Below, piece by piece: positions 1 through 5,046 of a stretch of DNA of 5,046 nucleotides (the stretch's first letter is position 1; every line of letters starts with the position of its first letter). A program made the position numbers and the translations under genes. Under the pieces are notes generated by a model. It saw nothing but the letters and a program-made list of their open reading frames with translations, had not been told where the DNA came from and searched no databases. This stretch comes from JANQQZ01 sp039187315 (GTDB lineage Bacteria > Planctomycetota > Phycisphaerae > Phycisphaerales > UBA1924). The stretch lies in the NCBI GenBank assembly GCA_039187315.1, contig JBCCZQ010000112.1:1-5046 (forward strand), read 5' to 3'.

Positions 1-1788
1 CAAACCCATATCGACCAGGCGAACCGATCTCCCAGTCGTAGCCTCATATCGCAACGCGTAGAGCCGCGACCAGTGCCGAGCCCGGGGCGAGTCAGAAGGC
101 ATCGAGATTGCAACTAAATCCGAAGCATCGGTTGTGCGATCTGGATCGAGCCCCAGTGCATCGCGGAGCATCCCCTCTTGCGCCGCATCCCTGCTTTGCA
201 CGAGTGAACCGCTGTGTCTGAATTCCGCGGCCATGCCGAGACCTCGATACGAATCGAGCTCGCTGGTCCACCACTCAGCTGCTGCTTCATCCCCAAAGAC
301 CGTGAGCCGTCTGTCTGACAGCGTGCCGCCACCAAGCGGTAACGGGACGTCTTTGAGCGCCGCATAGCGCGCTGGATCAAACGCGATCGCAGTTGGCTGG
401 ATCCTCGCTCCGAACACACTTGTGGCTGCTGCCAGAACAGCACCGTTGCCTTCGCCGGCAATGCACACTCGATCGGGGTCAATCGGGTGTGTGCGGGCGA
501 GATACGCCCAGATCCGATCTGTCGCGGAGACAATGGAGCCTACGTCACCCGAGAACGAATCGGGCCAGAACCACTGTCCGCCTTCGCTTAGATCGGGCTG
601 TGTCGCGCGATACGGCGGCTCGATGACTGCGATCGCGACCTCCGTCCCGATCCGATCACGCCACAACGCCATGCCATCCTTGGCTGTCAGCCCCTCTTCA
701 ACGAACCAGACCAGCAGCGGTGCGGGGTTCGACAGGGATGCGGATTCTGGGACATGCAGACGATATTCAAGATCACGATCGAGCGTGATGGAATACACAC
801 CACTAAAGGCGTGACTGGCCCGCGCTTCGACATACACGATGTAGTCTGCTGTAGACGAAGACGCCGGGGGCACCGATGAGGGACTCCGCACTGGCCGGAT
901 ATCCACTGTCTTGACACTCGCTCCAGGCTTTCGCAGCAAAAACTGCCGGACGGTGCCATCGAAGTTCTGGCTGTGGAACGCACCATTGATGTGAACGACC
1001 GCATGACGAGGGAACGAGTCGAGCGCCATCGCGCACGACTCACCCATCGTGTTGTCCCACAGCGTCTGCGTCGACGTGAGTCGGCCGTCGTCCGACTCAC
1101 TCATCCGCATCCTACCGACATGTCCACGAATCGCGTTATCTACACGTTCCCAGTACTCCGCCGTGTTTGCGAACAGTTCCGTGGGCGCATGTGATCGCGT
1201 CTCTGGATCGAGCGTGGCCAGTATCTCAATCCCGCCTCGCGAAATTTTTCTTGCCAGCTCCCGTGGGATGTTCGACGCAACGACAGGGTGGCCGTCCTGA
1301 CGCGCTGTCTCAACTAGCGGTCGATACGCGGCTTGGTACTGACTCCATACGCGTGCACGGTCAAGAAACTCTGACTCTGGAATGTCACCGGCGAGATACA
1401 TGTCGAGTACCGGTTGCACATCGCGTTCAAACATTTCCAACGCGAGAACCACTCGGCCACGATGCCGTTCGAGGAGGCCCTCATAGATGGCGAGCTCGGC
1501 ATGATGCGTCGATTCGTCATTGTGCGATTCGCCGACAAACACCACGTCAGCGGGCCGTAGTCCATCCAGCATTTCCGCAAACGAGATGCGTTGGCCCGTC
1601 ACTGCATCGACAACGACAGATGCCCGCTCGATCGCCGGCGCTTCCCAGCGCGAAGGGGCCTTGGGAGCAGCGATCGTGACCGATCCACGGCCGTGGTAAT
1701 CCTGCGATTCCGTGGTCACGCACCCGACGAGAACAGCCAGCAGAGGCAGCGCAGCAGCCAGTTGTTGGATGGGCCTGTACGGTGTCAT
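1..1788 (-). CDS. ChaN/DUF399-like lipoprotein fused to an alpha/beta-hydrolase-like domain (partial, C-terminus beyond window)
   Basis: Reading minus from the ATG at 1788-1786, the frame stays open for 596 codons to the left edge; an in-frame TAG lies just upstream (1806-1804). Residues 1-23 form a lipoprotein signal peptide: R5, a hydrophobic stretch, and lipobox LVGC with the acylated Cys at 23. Residues about 57-290 match ChaN (DUF399, EreA/ChaN-like fold): VVFVGESHND at 82-91, HH at 95-96, LALEMFERDVQPVLDMYLAG at 115-134, NIPRELARK at 173-181, TLWDNTMGESC at 242-252 and HINGAFHSQNF at 266-276. Family knowledge: Campylobacter ChaN is an iron-regulated outer-membrane lipoprotein that binds two stacked haems. 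Residues about 326-576 look like an alpha/beta hydrolase (LLVWFVEEG at 358-366, PDRVCIAGEGNG at 438-449, RLTVFGDE at 494-501), but the GxSxG elbow reads GEGNG. The role in haem or iron handling is inferred. ChaN identity is secure; the second domain is moderately sure. Confidence 0.9.
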   Translation of the reverse strand, partial: MTPYRPIQQLAAALPLLAVLVGCVTTESQDYHGRGSVTIAAPKAPSRWEAPAIERASVVVDAVTGQRISFAEMLDGLRPADVVFVGESHNDESTHHAELAIYEGLLERHRGRVVLALEMFERDVQPVLDMYLAGDIPESEFLDRARVWSQYQAAYRPLVETARQDGHPVVASNIPRELARKISRGGIEILATLDPETRSHAPTELFANTAEYWERVDNAIRGHVGRMRMSESDDGRLTSTQTLWDNTMGESCAMALDSFPRHAVVHINGAFHSQNFDGTVRQFLLRKPGASVKTVDIRPVRSPSSVPPASSSTADYIVYVEARASHAFSGVYSITLDRDLEYRLHVPESASLSNPAPLLVWFVEEGLTAKDGMALWRDRIGTEVAIAVIEPPYRATQPDLSEGGQWFWPDSFSGDVGSIVSATDRIWAYLARTHPIDPDRVCIAGEGNGAVLAAATSVFGARIQPTAIAFDPARYAALKDVPLPLGGGTLSDRRLTVFGDEAAAEWWTSELDSYRGLGMAAEFRHSGSLVQSRDAAQEGMLRDALGLDPDRTTDASDLVAISMPSDSPRARHWSRLYALRYEATTGRSVRLVDMGL

Positions 1789-1796
1789 TGGGTGTT

Positions 1797-1801
1797 TCCC
1801 T
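1797..1801 (-). promoter_or_regulatory. Shine-Dalgarno-like AGGGA for the ChaN-like lipoprotein
   Basis: The minus strand reads AGGGA 8 nt before the ATG at 1788. The spacing is suitable, and the site supports this start over any internal Met. The signal peptide and lipobox, which begin directly at this Met, are the stronger argument. Confidence 0.5.
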
Positions 1802-1819
1802 ATCTACAAAGCTTGACTT

Positions 1820-1838
1820 ATTGAGACTCAGTCTCAAT
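1820..1838. promoter_or_regulatory. 19-bp perfect palindrome, candidate Fur-family operator
   Basis: ATTGAGACTCAGTCTCAAT has two 9-bp arms (1820-1828 and 1830-1838) around one central base. Its core, TGAGACT-C-AGTCTCA, has the 7-1-7 geometry of Fur boxes (classical half site TGATAAT) and matches 5 of 7 positions per half. It lies 32 nt upstream of the ChaN-like start codon and overlaps the TATAAT box by two bases, so a bound dimer would block transcription initiation. Because ChaN relatives are iron-regulated, Fur is the natural candidate, but another dimeric repressor with a similar site is possible. It is about 113 bp from the divergent gene at 1951, so control of that gene is less likely. 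Confidence 0.6.
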
Positions 1839-1842
1839 TATA
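1837..1842 (-). promoter_or_regulatory. -10 element TATAAT for the ChaN-like lipoprotein gene
   Basis: The minus strand carries a perfect TATAAT hexamer 48 nt upstream of the start codon. Initiation would be expected near 1830, in the middle of the palindrome, leaving a leader of roughly 40 nt. No convincing -35 hexamer is seen at 16-18 bp; GTCAAA or TGTCAA (1860-1866) is the nearest candidate. A weak -35 does not exclude a regulated promoter. Confidence 0.5.
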
Positions 1843-1935
1843 GCTCGGCTACGTGATCGTTTGACACATTGACAGTGTCCGCGGTCTGAGCCGACGCAGG
1901 AGAGCCGAAACGCGGGTTTCGATCGCGTGAGAATG

Positions 1936-1941
1936 AGGAGG
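1936..1941 (+). promoter_or_regulatory. Strong Shine-Dalgarno AGGAGG that decides the start at 1951
   Basis: AGGAGG is 9 nt upstream of ATG 1951. In-frame starts further upstream exist (GTG 1927, ATG 1933), but they would place this site inside the coding sequence and put an arginine-rich octapeptide ahead of an otherwise standard signal peptide. ATG 1951 is therefore preferred. Confidence 0.7.
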
Positions 1942-1950
1942 GATACAAGA

Positions 1951-2880
1951 ATGCTCAAGAGACGGATCGTCGTTTGTTCGGCCGCTGTCCTGTCAGCGAC
2001 CGCAGCTTCAATGACAGCCGCGCAGCCGGTGACCATCGCAAGTCCCGCTGTCGATCGCTGGAACTCTGCAGCGAGTTCCACCCCGGGGTTCCGTCCGACG
2101 GCATCGGCCTTCGGCGCGAGCGGGCAGCCGGGTTTCGAGGACTACTTCGTTACGCACTTCATGATTTTCGACTCCTCGTCGGCCGTGGCGGCCGGTCTGG
2201 GCGTCAGTAACTACGTCATCAACTCGGCATCGGTGACCCTCGCCCGTGATCCATCTACAACATACACCTACGACCCAACCGTTGACTCGCTCGATGCGCT
2301 CAACGGTACAGTCGCTGACGATGCGGGCCGACCGATTGAGCTATTTGGCACTGGCTTTCGCGGCGGATTTGATTCATCTACCTATGTCGAAGGCTCCGCC
2401 ATGGAGACCGGCACTCCGTGGGGACCGGCTGGTTCACCGTTCGCCCCCGGTGTCCGTTTCGCGTATCCCACTGATGCCGCCGGTGGGTCGCTCCGAGATG
2501 TGTCAAGCCATATTCAGGAGAACATCGAGGTCAGTCCGTTCGCAGTTGGCGCGATCGATGGACTCTCCGCCGGCGACACAGTGTCGGGGCCGGGTGAGAT
2601 GGTCTTTGATCTGCAACTGACGCCCGATGTTGTGCTTTACCTGCAACAGGGCCTCGACATTGGGCTAGTCGGATTCCACGCCGCATCGCACGCGATCGCC
2701 GGCGGAGCAGGCGACCCGATCTTTCCGAGCTTTTACAATAAGGAAAGCGGTCTTGGGTCAGCGTCGCTTACTTTCGACGTCACGATCATCCCCGCACCTG
2801 GGGGTGTTGGTCTCTTGCTCTTGAGCTCTATCGGCTTTTCCCGTCGCCGACCTAGCTGCCGAACTACGCCGCCGGTATAG
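1951..2880 (+). CDS. Secreted protein with PEP-CTERM-like C-terminal sorting signal
   Basis: This is a 309-residue protein from ATG 1951, chosen for its AGGAGG site. An N-terminal signal peptide is clear: LKRR, a hydrophobic core, and a probable cleavage after TAA at residue 24. The body is acidic and rich in Gly, Ser and Thr, with only the signal-peptide Cys9 and Cys303 as cysteines and no catalytic motif I recognise. Landmarks are DRWNSAASSTPGFRP (35-49), GRPIELFGTGFRGGFD (126-141), LYLQQGLDIG (229-238) and PSFYNKE (259-265). These resemble a recurring uncharacterised secreted family I recall from Phycisphaerae, not a named one. The end is a PEP-CTERM-like tripartite signal: IPAPG (280-284), a hydrophobic segment (285-297) and RRR (298-300), followed by an unusually long nine-residue tail. 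Family knowledge: such signals are recognised by exosortase-type enzymes at the inner membrane. Export is confident; function is unknown. Confidence 0.85.
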   Translation: MLKRRIVVCSAAVLSATAASMTAAQPVTIASPAVDRWNSAASSTPGFRPTASAFGASGQPGFEDYFVTHFMIFDSSSAVAAGLGVSNYVINSASVTLARDPSTTYTYDPTVDSLDALNGTVADDAGRPIELFGTGFRGGFDSSTYVEGSAMETGTPWGPAGSPFAPGVRFAYPTDAAGGSLRDVSSHIQENIEVSPFAVGAIDGLSAGDTVSGPGEMVFDLQLTPDVVLYLQQGLDIGLVGFHAASHAIAGGAGDPIFPSFYNKESGLGSASLTFDVTIIPAPGGVGLLLLSSIGFSRRRPSCRTTPPV

Positions 2881-3054
2881 CACACGCTCGCACGAAGCAA
2901 CGAGACGCAAAATTACTGAGCAAGCGAACAAGAACGCATCCGATAAAACTGCCAAGTGTCCAGCTCGTACATTTGTGAACACTGCTAAGGGCGATGATTA
3001 CGTCTGCAATCGGGCTCGATGTAGCGTTGCTGTCATCTTGCCGATTCATCCCGG
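2881..3054. other. Intergenic spacer with no clear signals
   Basis: The spacer between the PEP-CTERM-like gene and the HD-GYP gene is 174 bp. I see no strong terminator; AGTGT (2955-2959) and ACACT (2979-2983) could pair only weakly across a 19-nt loop. There is no convincing -35/-10 pair and no Shine-Dalgarno before 3055. The length suggests the two genes are not tightly co-transcribed. Confidence 0.4.
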
Positions 3055-4419
3055 ATGGTGCCGCACCTTCTTCGGAAATCGACCGCAACGATCATCTGCT
3101 TTGTGGGCGCTCAGGCCGTCGCGTTAGCAATTGGCTGGTTCGTGATCTACAACGCTACCTATGAACGCATCGCAGAGAGCGTCGGTCGTGTCATTATCGA
3201 CAATAATCGAAGGGTCGCCCAGAGCCTTGTTGATGCTATCGGCACTCTGCCAAACGAGTTCGATGCCCACAACGATGATTGGAAGCGTGCCCAGCAGCTG
3301 GTTGAAAGTGTGAGCTTTGGATCCGGTGGATTTGCATGTATACTTGATGAGAACGGATATATAGCGTGTCACCCTGACATGCATGATGATCCGTCGCTCC
3401 GGGGCGTCAATCTGTCCCAGCACCTCATCGTTCCGGATGGCACGGAAGAACACGCTGCGATCGGGCAGCTCGGCCGAGACCAGGTCGAGGTGGGCCTAGC
3501 CGACTTCGATATCAATGGTAAGCACTATGTAGCCACGAGGGCGCTCACGTCGTCTGGAACCCGTCTGCTCGTCCATCAACCGGTATCCGGACTGAGCGCG
3601 GCTTCTGGCCAGGTGACATCCGGCTTGTTGATCCGGATGGGTCTCGCCGGTACGCCCATTCTGCTCCTGACCGCCACCATCGGAATCGCGTTCATTCGTA
3701 GCCATTCACGCGCGGTTCGCGAGTGGAACTGTGAACTCGAAGAGACTGTGGCTCAGCGAACCGAGCAGCTCACGAAGTCGCGTTGTGCGATCGTGACCGC
3801 TCTGGCAACACTCGCCGACTATCGCGACAATGAAACAGGTCAGCATGTTCTCCGCATCAGCGAGTACACGGTTGTCATTGCTCGCTTTCTGCAATCGCAA
3901 TGCGATGAGATCGATGAGCAGTGGATCGAACGCATCCGCCTGGCATCCATGCTGCACGACATCGGGAAGGTAGGCGTACCGGATGTTGTTCTTCGCAAGC
4001 CGGGGAAACTAACAGACGAAGAGTTCGCGGTCATTAAGTCACACCCCAGCTTCGGGACTGACACGTTGATCAAAGTGCATCAAGAGGTGGAAGGCGATCC
4101 GTTGTTACAGATGGCTGCGGAGATCTCTCTTTACCACCACGAACGATGGGACGCCACCGGCTATCCAGTTGGTCTCGGGGGCGAAGACATCCCGCTTTCT
4201 GCGCGGATCACCGCTGTTGCGGATGTTTTCGACGCCCAGATGAGCCCCCGCGTATACAAGCCTGCGATGCCGCTCGATAAGGTGCGTGCGATCATCGTCG
4301 ATTCCTCCGGGACACACTTCGATCCTAGAGTCGTCGACGCATTCATTGCTGTAGAAAGCGAGTTGTGCCTGATCCGGGAGCAGCATGCGGAGCCTGAATC
4401 GGCCCAACTTGCAGCGTGA
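3055..4419 (+). CDS. Membrane-anchored HD-GYP cyclic-di-GMP phosphodiesterase with Cache-like periplasmic sensor
   Basis: The protein has 454 residues. A TM helix at about 10-31, a periplasmic domain at 32-190 and a second TM at about 191-215 frame a sensor. FGSGGFACILDENGYIACHP (88-107) followed by LRGVNLS is typical of Cache domains, which bind small ligands. A short coiled coil (about 220-243) leads into HD-GYP: ETGQH (260-264), LHDIGK (300-305), KSH (328-330), HHERWDATGYP (361-371) and VADVFDAQMSPRVYK (388-402), then SGTHFDP (418-424). The metal ligands of the family (E260, H264, H301, D302, H330, H361, H362, D390) and K305 are all present, so an active enzyme converting cyclic-di-GMP to pGpG or GMP is expected. 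Departures are Ala367 for the usual Gly in DGxGYP and Gln395-Met396 where Leu-Thr is common. There is no receiver domain. ATG 3055 is the only plausible start after the in-frame TAG at 3022; it lacks a Shine-Dalgarno. Confidence 0.95.
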   Translation: MVPHLLRKSTATIICFVGAQAVALAIGWFVIYNATYERIAESVGRVIIDNNRRVAQSLVDAIGTLPNEFDAHNDDWKRAQQLVESVSFGSGGFACILDENGYIACHPDMHDDPSLRGVNLSQHLIVPDGTEEHAAIGQLGRDQVEVGLADFDINGKHYVATRALTSSGTRLLVHQPVSGLSAASGQVTSGLLIRMGLAGTPILLLTATIGIAFIRSHSRAVREWNCELEETVAQRTEQLTKSRCAIVTALATLADYRDNETGQHVLRISEYTVVIARFLQSQCDEIDEQWIERIRLASMLHDIGKVGVPDVVLRKPGKLTDEEFAVIKSHPSFGTDTLIKVHQEVEGDPLLQMAAEISLYHHERWDATGYPVGLGGEDIPLSARITAVADVFDAQMSPRVYKPAMPLDKVRAIIVDSSGTHFDPRVVDAFIAVESELCLIREQHAEPESAQLAA

Positions 4420-4450
4420 CGACGGCTGACGTCTGAGCGGCAAGCAGAGA

Positions 4451-4522
4451 GGTGGGATTCGAGTTGACGTGATCGCCTCGCCTCGAAGTTGGGGCTGTAG
4501 CGTCGCACCTATTCCTCCCACC
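4451..4522. repeat. Nested inverted repeats downstream of the HD-GYP gene, possible structured 3' end
   Basis: GGTGGGA (4451-4457) pairs with TCCCACC (4516-4522). Directly inside it, TTCGAG (4458-4463) pairs with CTCGAA (4482-4487). The two 5' arms abut, giving a possible 13-bp helix interrupted on its 3' side by a 28-nt branch. Pyrimidine-rich sequence follows (ATCTTTCGTGTCTTC). It begins about 31 nt after the HD-GYP stop, so a terminator or 3'-UTR structure is possible; chance pairing is also possible. Confidence 0.3.
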
Positions 4523-4698
4523 ATCTTTCGTGTCTTCATGTATGCGGGCTGGAAACCCATTCGGGAACTCGGAGCGTAACTCTGTGCAGTTCCTGCCATG
4601 TCGGGGTGCGGCTCATCACCGTGCGGTTCAACCCTCAGATTTCCGCCAGGGCGTCGGATTCTCAGTCGTCATCCTCTGGAATCGGGTTTCTCAGCCCC

Positions 4699-4723
4699 GA
4701 GAGGTTGAGGTGTTCAACCGCTC
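4699..4723. terminator. Hairpin in the convergent gap, weak bidirectional terminator candidate
   Basis: GGTTGA (4703-4708) and TCAACC (4714-4719) form a 6-bp stem with a 5-nt loop. After one mismatch, GAG (4699-4701) pairs with CTC (4721-4723). No run of T follows on either strand, so an intrinsic terminator is uncertain. Confidence 0.3.
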
Positions 4724-4743
4724 TTGCGTCTCAAGCAACTTGC

Positions 4744-4768
4744 AGCACTAGAGTCGCTGCGAAGTGCT
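4744..4768 (-). terminator. Hairpin downstream of the right-edge PEP-CTERM-like gene
   Basis: AGCACT (4744-4749) pairs with AGTGCT (4763-4768), and within it TCG (4754-4756) pairs with CGA (4760-4762), leaving a one-sided bulge. It lies 44 nt beyond the stop codon of the minus-strand gene ending at 4812. The lack of a T-run makes it a weak candidate. Confidence 0.3.
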
Positions 4769-4811
4769 CTCATCGAACAAGACCGGATGCGACCCGTACA
4801 TTGAAGGCTGG

Positions 4812-5046
4812 CTATCGGCGACGGCGAGTTGCCAAGGCCAGACCGATTGCGGTCGTTACGGCGGCGCCGGGCCCGGGGACGCTCGTAAAGAACACGCCCT
4901 CGGTCCCGTCGGTGAACCCGATCACAAGTGCGATGTCGCCGGCGTCGGTGAATCCGAGCGATCGCCCGTCGCCTTGGCCGCCCGTCGCTAGGTTGAAACG
5001 CTGGATGATCCGGAAGTCTCCGAAGCCGGCATCGCCGCTCACGTCG
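4812..5046 (-). CDS. C-terminal end of a secreted PEP-CTERM-like protein (partial, 5' end beyond window)
   Basis: The minus frame enters open from the right edge and ends at TAG (4814-4812), leaving 77 visible residues. Near the end, FTDAGDIALVIGFTDGTEGV is followed by FFTSVPGPG, a short hydrophobic stretch and RRRR at the very C-terminus. The VPGPG/hydrophobic/Arg arrangement is the planctomycete form of the PEP-CTERM signal. The preceding segment resembles the 'D-A-G-x-I/V-A ... FTDGT-x-G-I/V-F' unit of tandem-repeat secreted proteins I associate with DUF7453; that family name is from memory and is tentative. A GTG at 5042 could serve as a start, but the product would have no signal peptide, so this is read as the tail of a longer exported protein. 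It converges with the HD-GYP gene. The substrate or role is unknown. Confidence 0.8.
   Translation of the reverse strand, partial: DVSGDAGFGDFRIIQRFNLATGGQGDGRSLGFTDAGDIALVIGFTDGTEGVFFTSVPGPGAAVTTAIGLALATRRRR

Larger units (their letters stand above)
4420..4811. other. Convergent intergenic region without a credible gene
   Basis: These 392 bp separate the 3' ends of the HD-GYP gene (plus) and the right-edge gene (minus). Short open frames exist on both strands, but they show no recognisable domain, signal peptide or ribosome-binding site. The interval does hold three inverted-repeat structures, listed separately, as would suit transcription ending from both sides. I see no tRNA, CRISPR or insertion-sequence ends. 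Confidence 0.55.
384..4964. repeat. Dispersed over-represented palindrome CGATCG, including four GCGATCGC octamers
   Basis: By eye, CGATCG starts at 384, 470, 630, 776, 1629, 1671, 1920, 2052, 2552, 2693, 3458, 3788 and 4959. Those at 384, 630, 2693 and 4959 are extended to GCGATCGC, the sequence of the cyanobacterial HIP1 octamer. They fall in several genes, on both strands and in different reading frames, so no single peptide motif explains them. Function is unknown; a methylation or restriction-related bias is one possibility. Confidence 0.5.

Noticed and set aside
422..814. 130-codon plus-strand open frame
   Set aside because: It is antisense to the hydrolase-like half of the lipoprotein and has no domain, ribosome-binding site or signal peptide.
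1167..1679. 170-codon plus-strand open frame
   Set aside because: It lies antisense to the ChaN domain, whose minus frame has clear family motifs. Its translation is Arg/His-rich with no recognisable domain, as expected of a shadow in G+C-rich DNA.
1547..1837. 96-codon minus-strand frame overlapping the ChaN-like start
   Set aside because: It overlaps the lipoprotein N-terminus out of frame. The competing frame has a lipobox, ChaN motifs and a Shine-Dalgarno.
1861..1879. TTGACA repeated at 1861 and 1869, and GACAC/GTGTC inverted repeat, considered as a -35 box or second operator
   Set aside because: No -10 hexamer follows at a proper distance on the plus strand, and the 5-bp arms are too short to separate from chance.
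1818..2081. 87-codon minus-strand frame across the divergent intergenic region
   Set aside because: It runs antisense through the signal peptide of the PEP-CTERM-like protein and through the palindrome, and has no family resemblance.
4451..4470. GGGATTCGAG resembling the complement of a tRNA T-arm
   Set aside because: The flanks do not form a T-stem, and no anticodon or acceptor arms can be placed around it on either strand.
4105..4599. 164-codon minus-strand open frame
   Set aside because: Most of it is antisense to the HD-GYP catalytic core, whose residues are all conserved; the rest lies in non-coding DNA.
4530..4751. 73-codon plus-strand open frame in the convergent gap
   Set aside because: There is no Shine-Dalgarno, signal peptide or domain, and the composition looks random.

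Overview
The window looks like chromosomal DNA of a planctomycete, most likely of the Phycisphaerae type. Two secreted proteins end in the P-[A/G]-P-G / hydrophobic stretch / Arg-cluster variant of the PEP-CTERM sorting signal that is common in that group. The DNA is fairly G+C rich, Shine-Dalgarno sites are inconsistent, and the genes are single units rather than a tight operon. This assignment is an inference from protein style; there is no rRNA or marker gene.

Layout. (1) 1-1788, minus strand, runs off the left edge: a large lipoprotein gene (596 codons visible, no stop). It joins an N-terminal ChaN/DUF399 (haem-binding, EreA/ChaN-like) domain to a C-terminal alpha/beta-hydrolase-like domain whose nucleophile serine appears to be replaced by glycine. 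(2) 1789-1950, divergent intergenic region: a perfect 19-bp palindrome with Fur-type 7-1-7 geometry overlaps a perfect TATAAT box for the lipoprotein gene. (3) 1951-2880, plus strand: a secreted PEP-CTERM-like protein. (4) 3055-4419, plus strand: a membrane-anchored HD-GYP cyclic-di-GMP phosphodiesterase with a periplasmic Cache-like sensor. (5) 4420-4811: a non-coding convergent interval with several inverted repeats. (6) 4812-5046, minus strand, runs off the right edge: the C-terminal end of a second PEP-CTERM-like protein.

How they fit together. The best-supported functional story is iron or haem handling. A ChaN-type lipoprotein sits behind a promoter that could be blocked by a Fur-family repressor, the same logic as iron-regulated ChaN in Campylobacter. 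The HD-GYP protein would lower cyclic-di-GMP in response to a periplasmic signal. The PEP-CTERM-like proteins would be processed at the envelope, probably by an exosortase-like enzyme encoded elsewhere. No sequence evidence links these genes into one pathway.

The most interesting items are the ChaN-hydrolase fusion with the missing nucleophile, its Fur-like promoter palindrome, and a strong excess of CGATCG (13 copies, four inside the HIP1-type octamer GCGATCGC).
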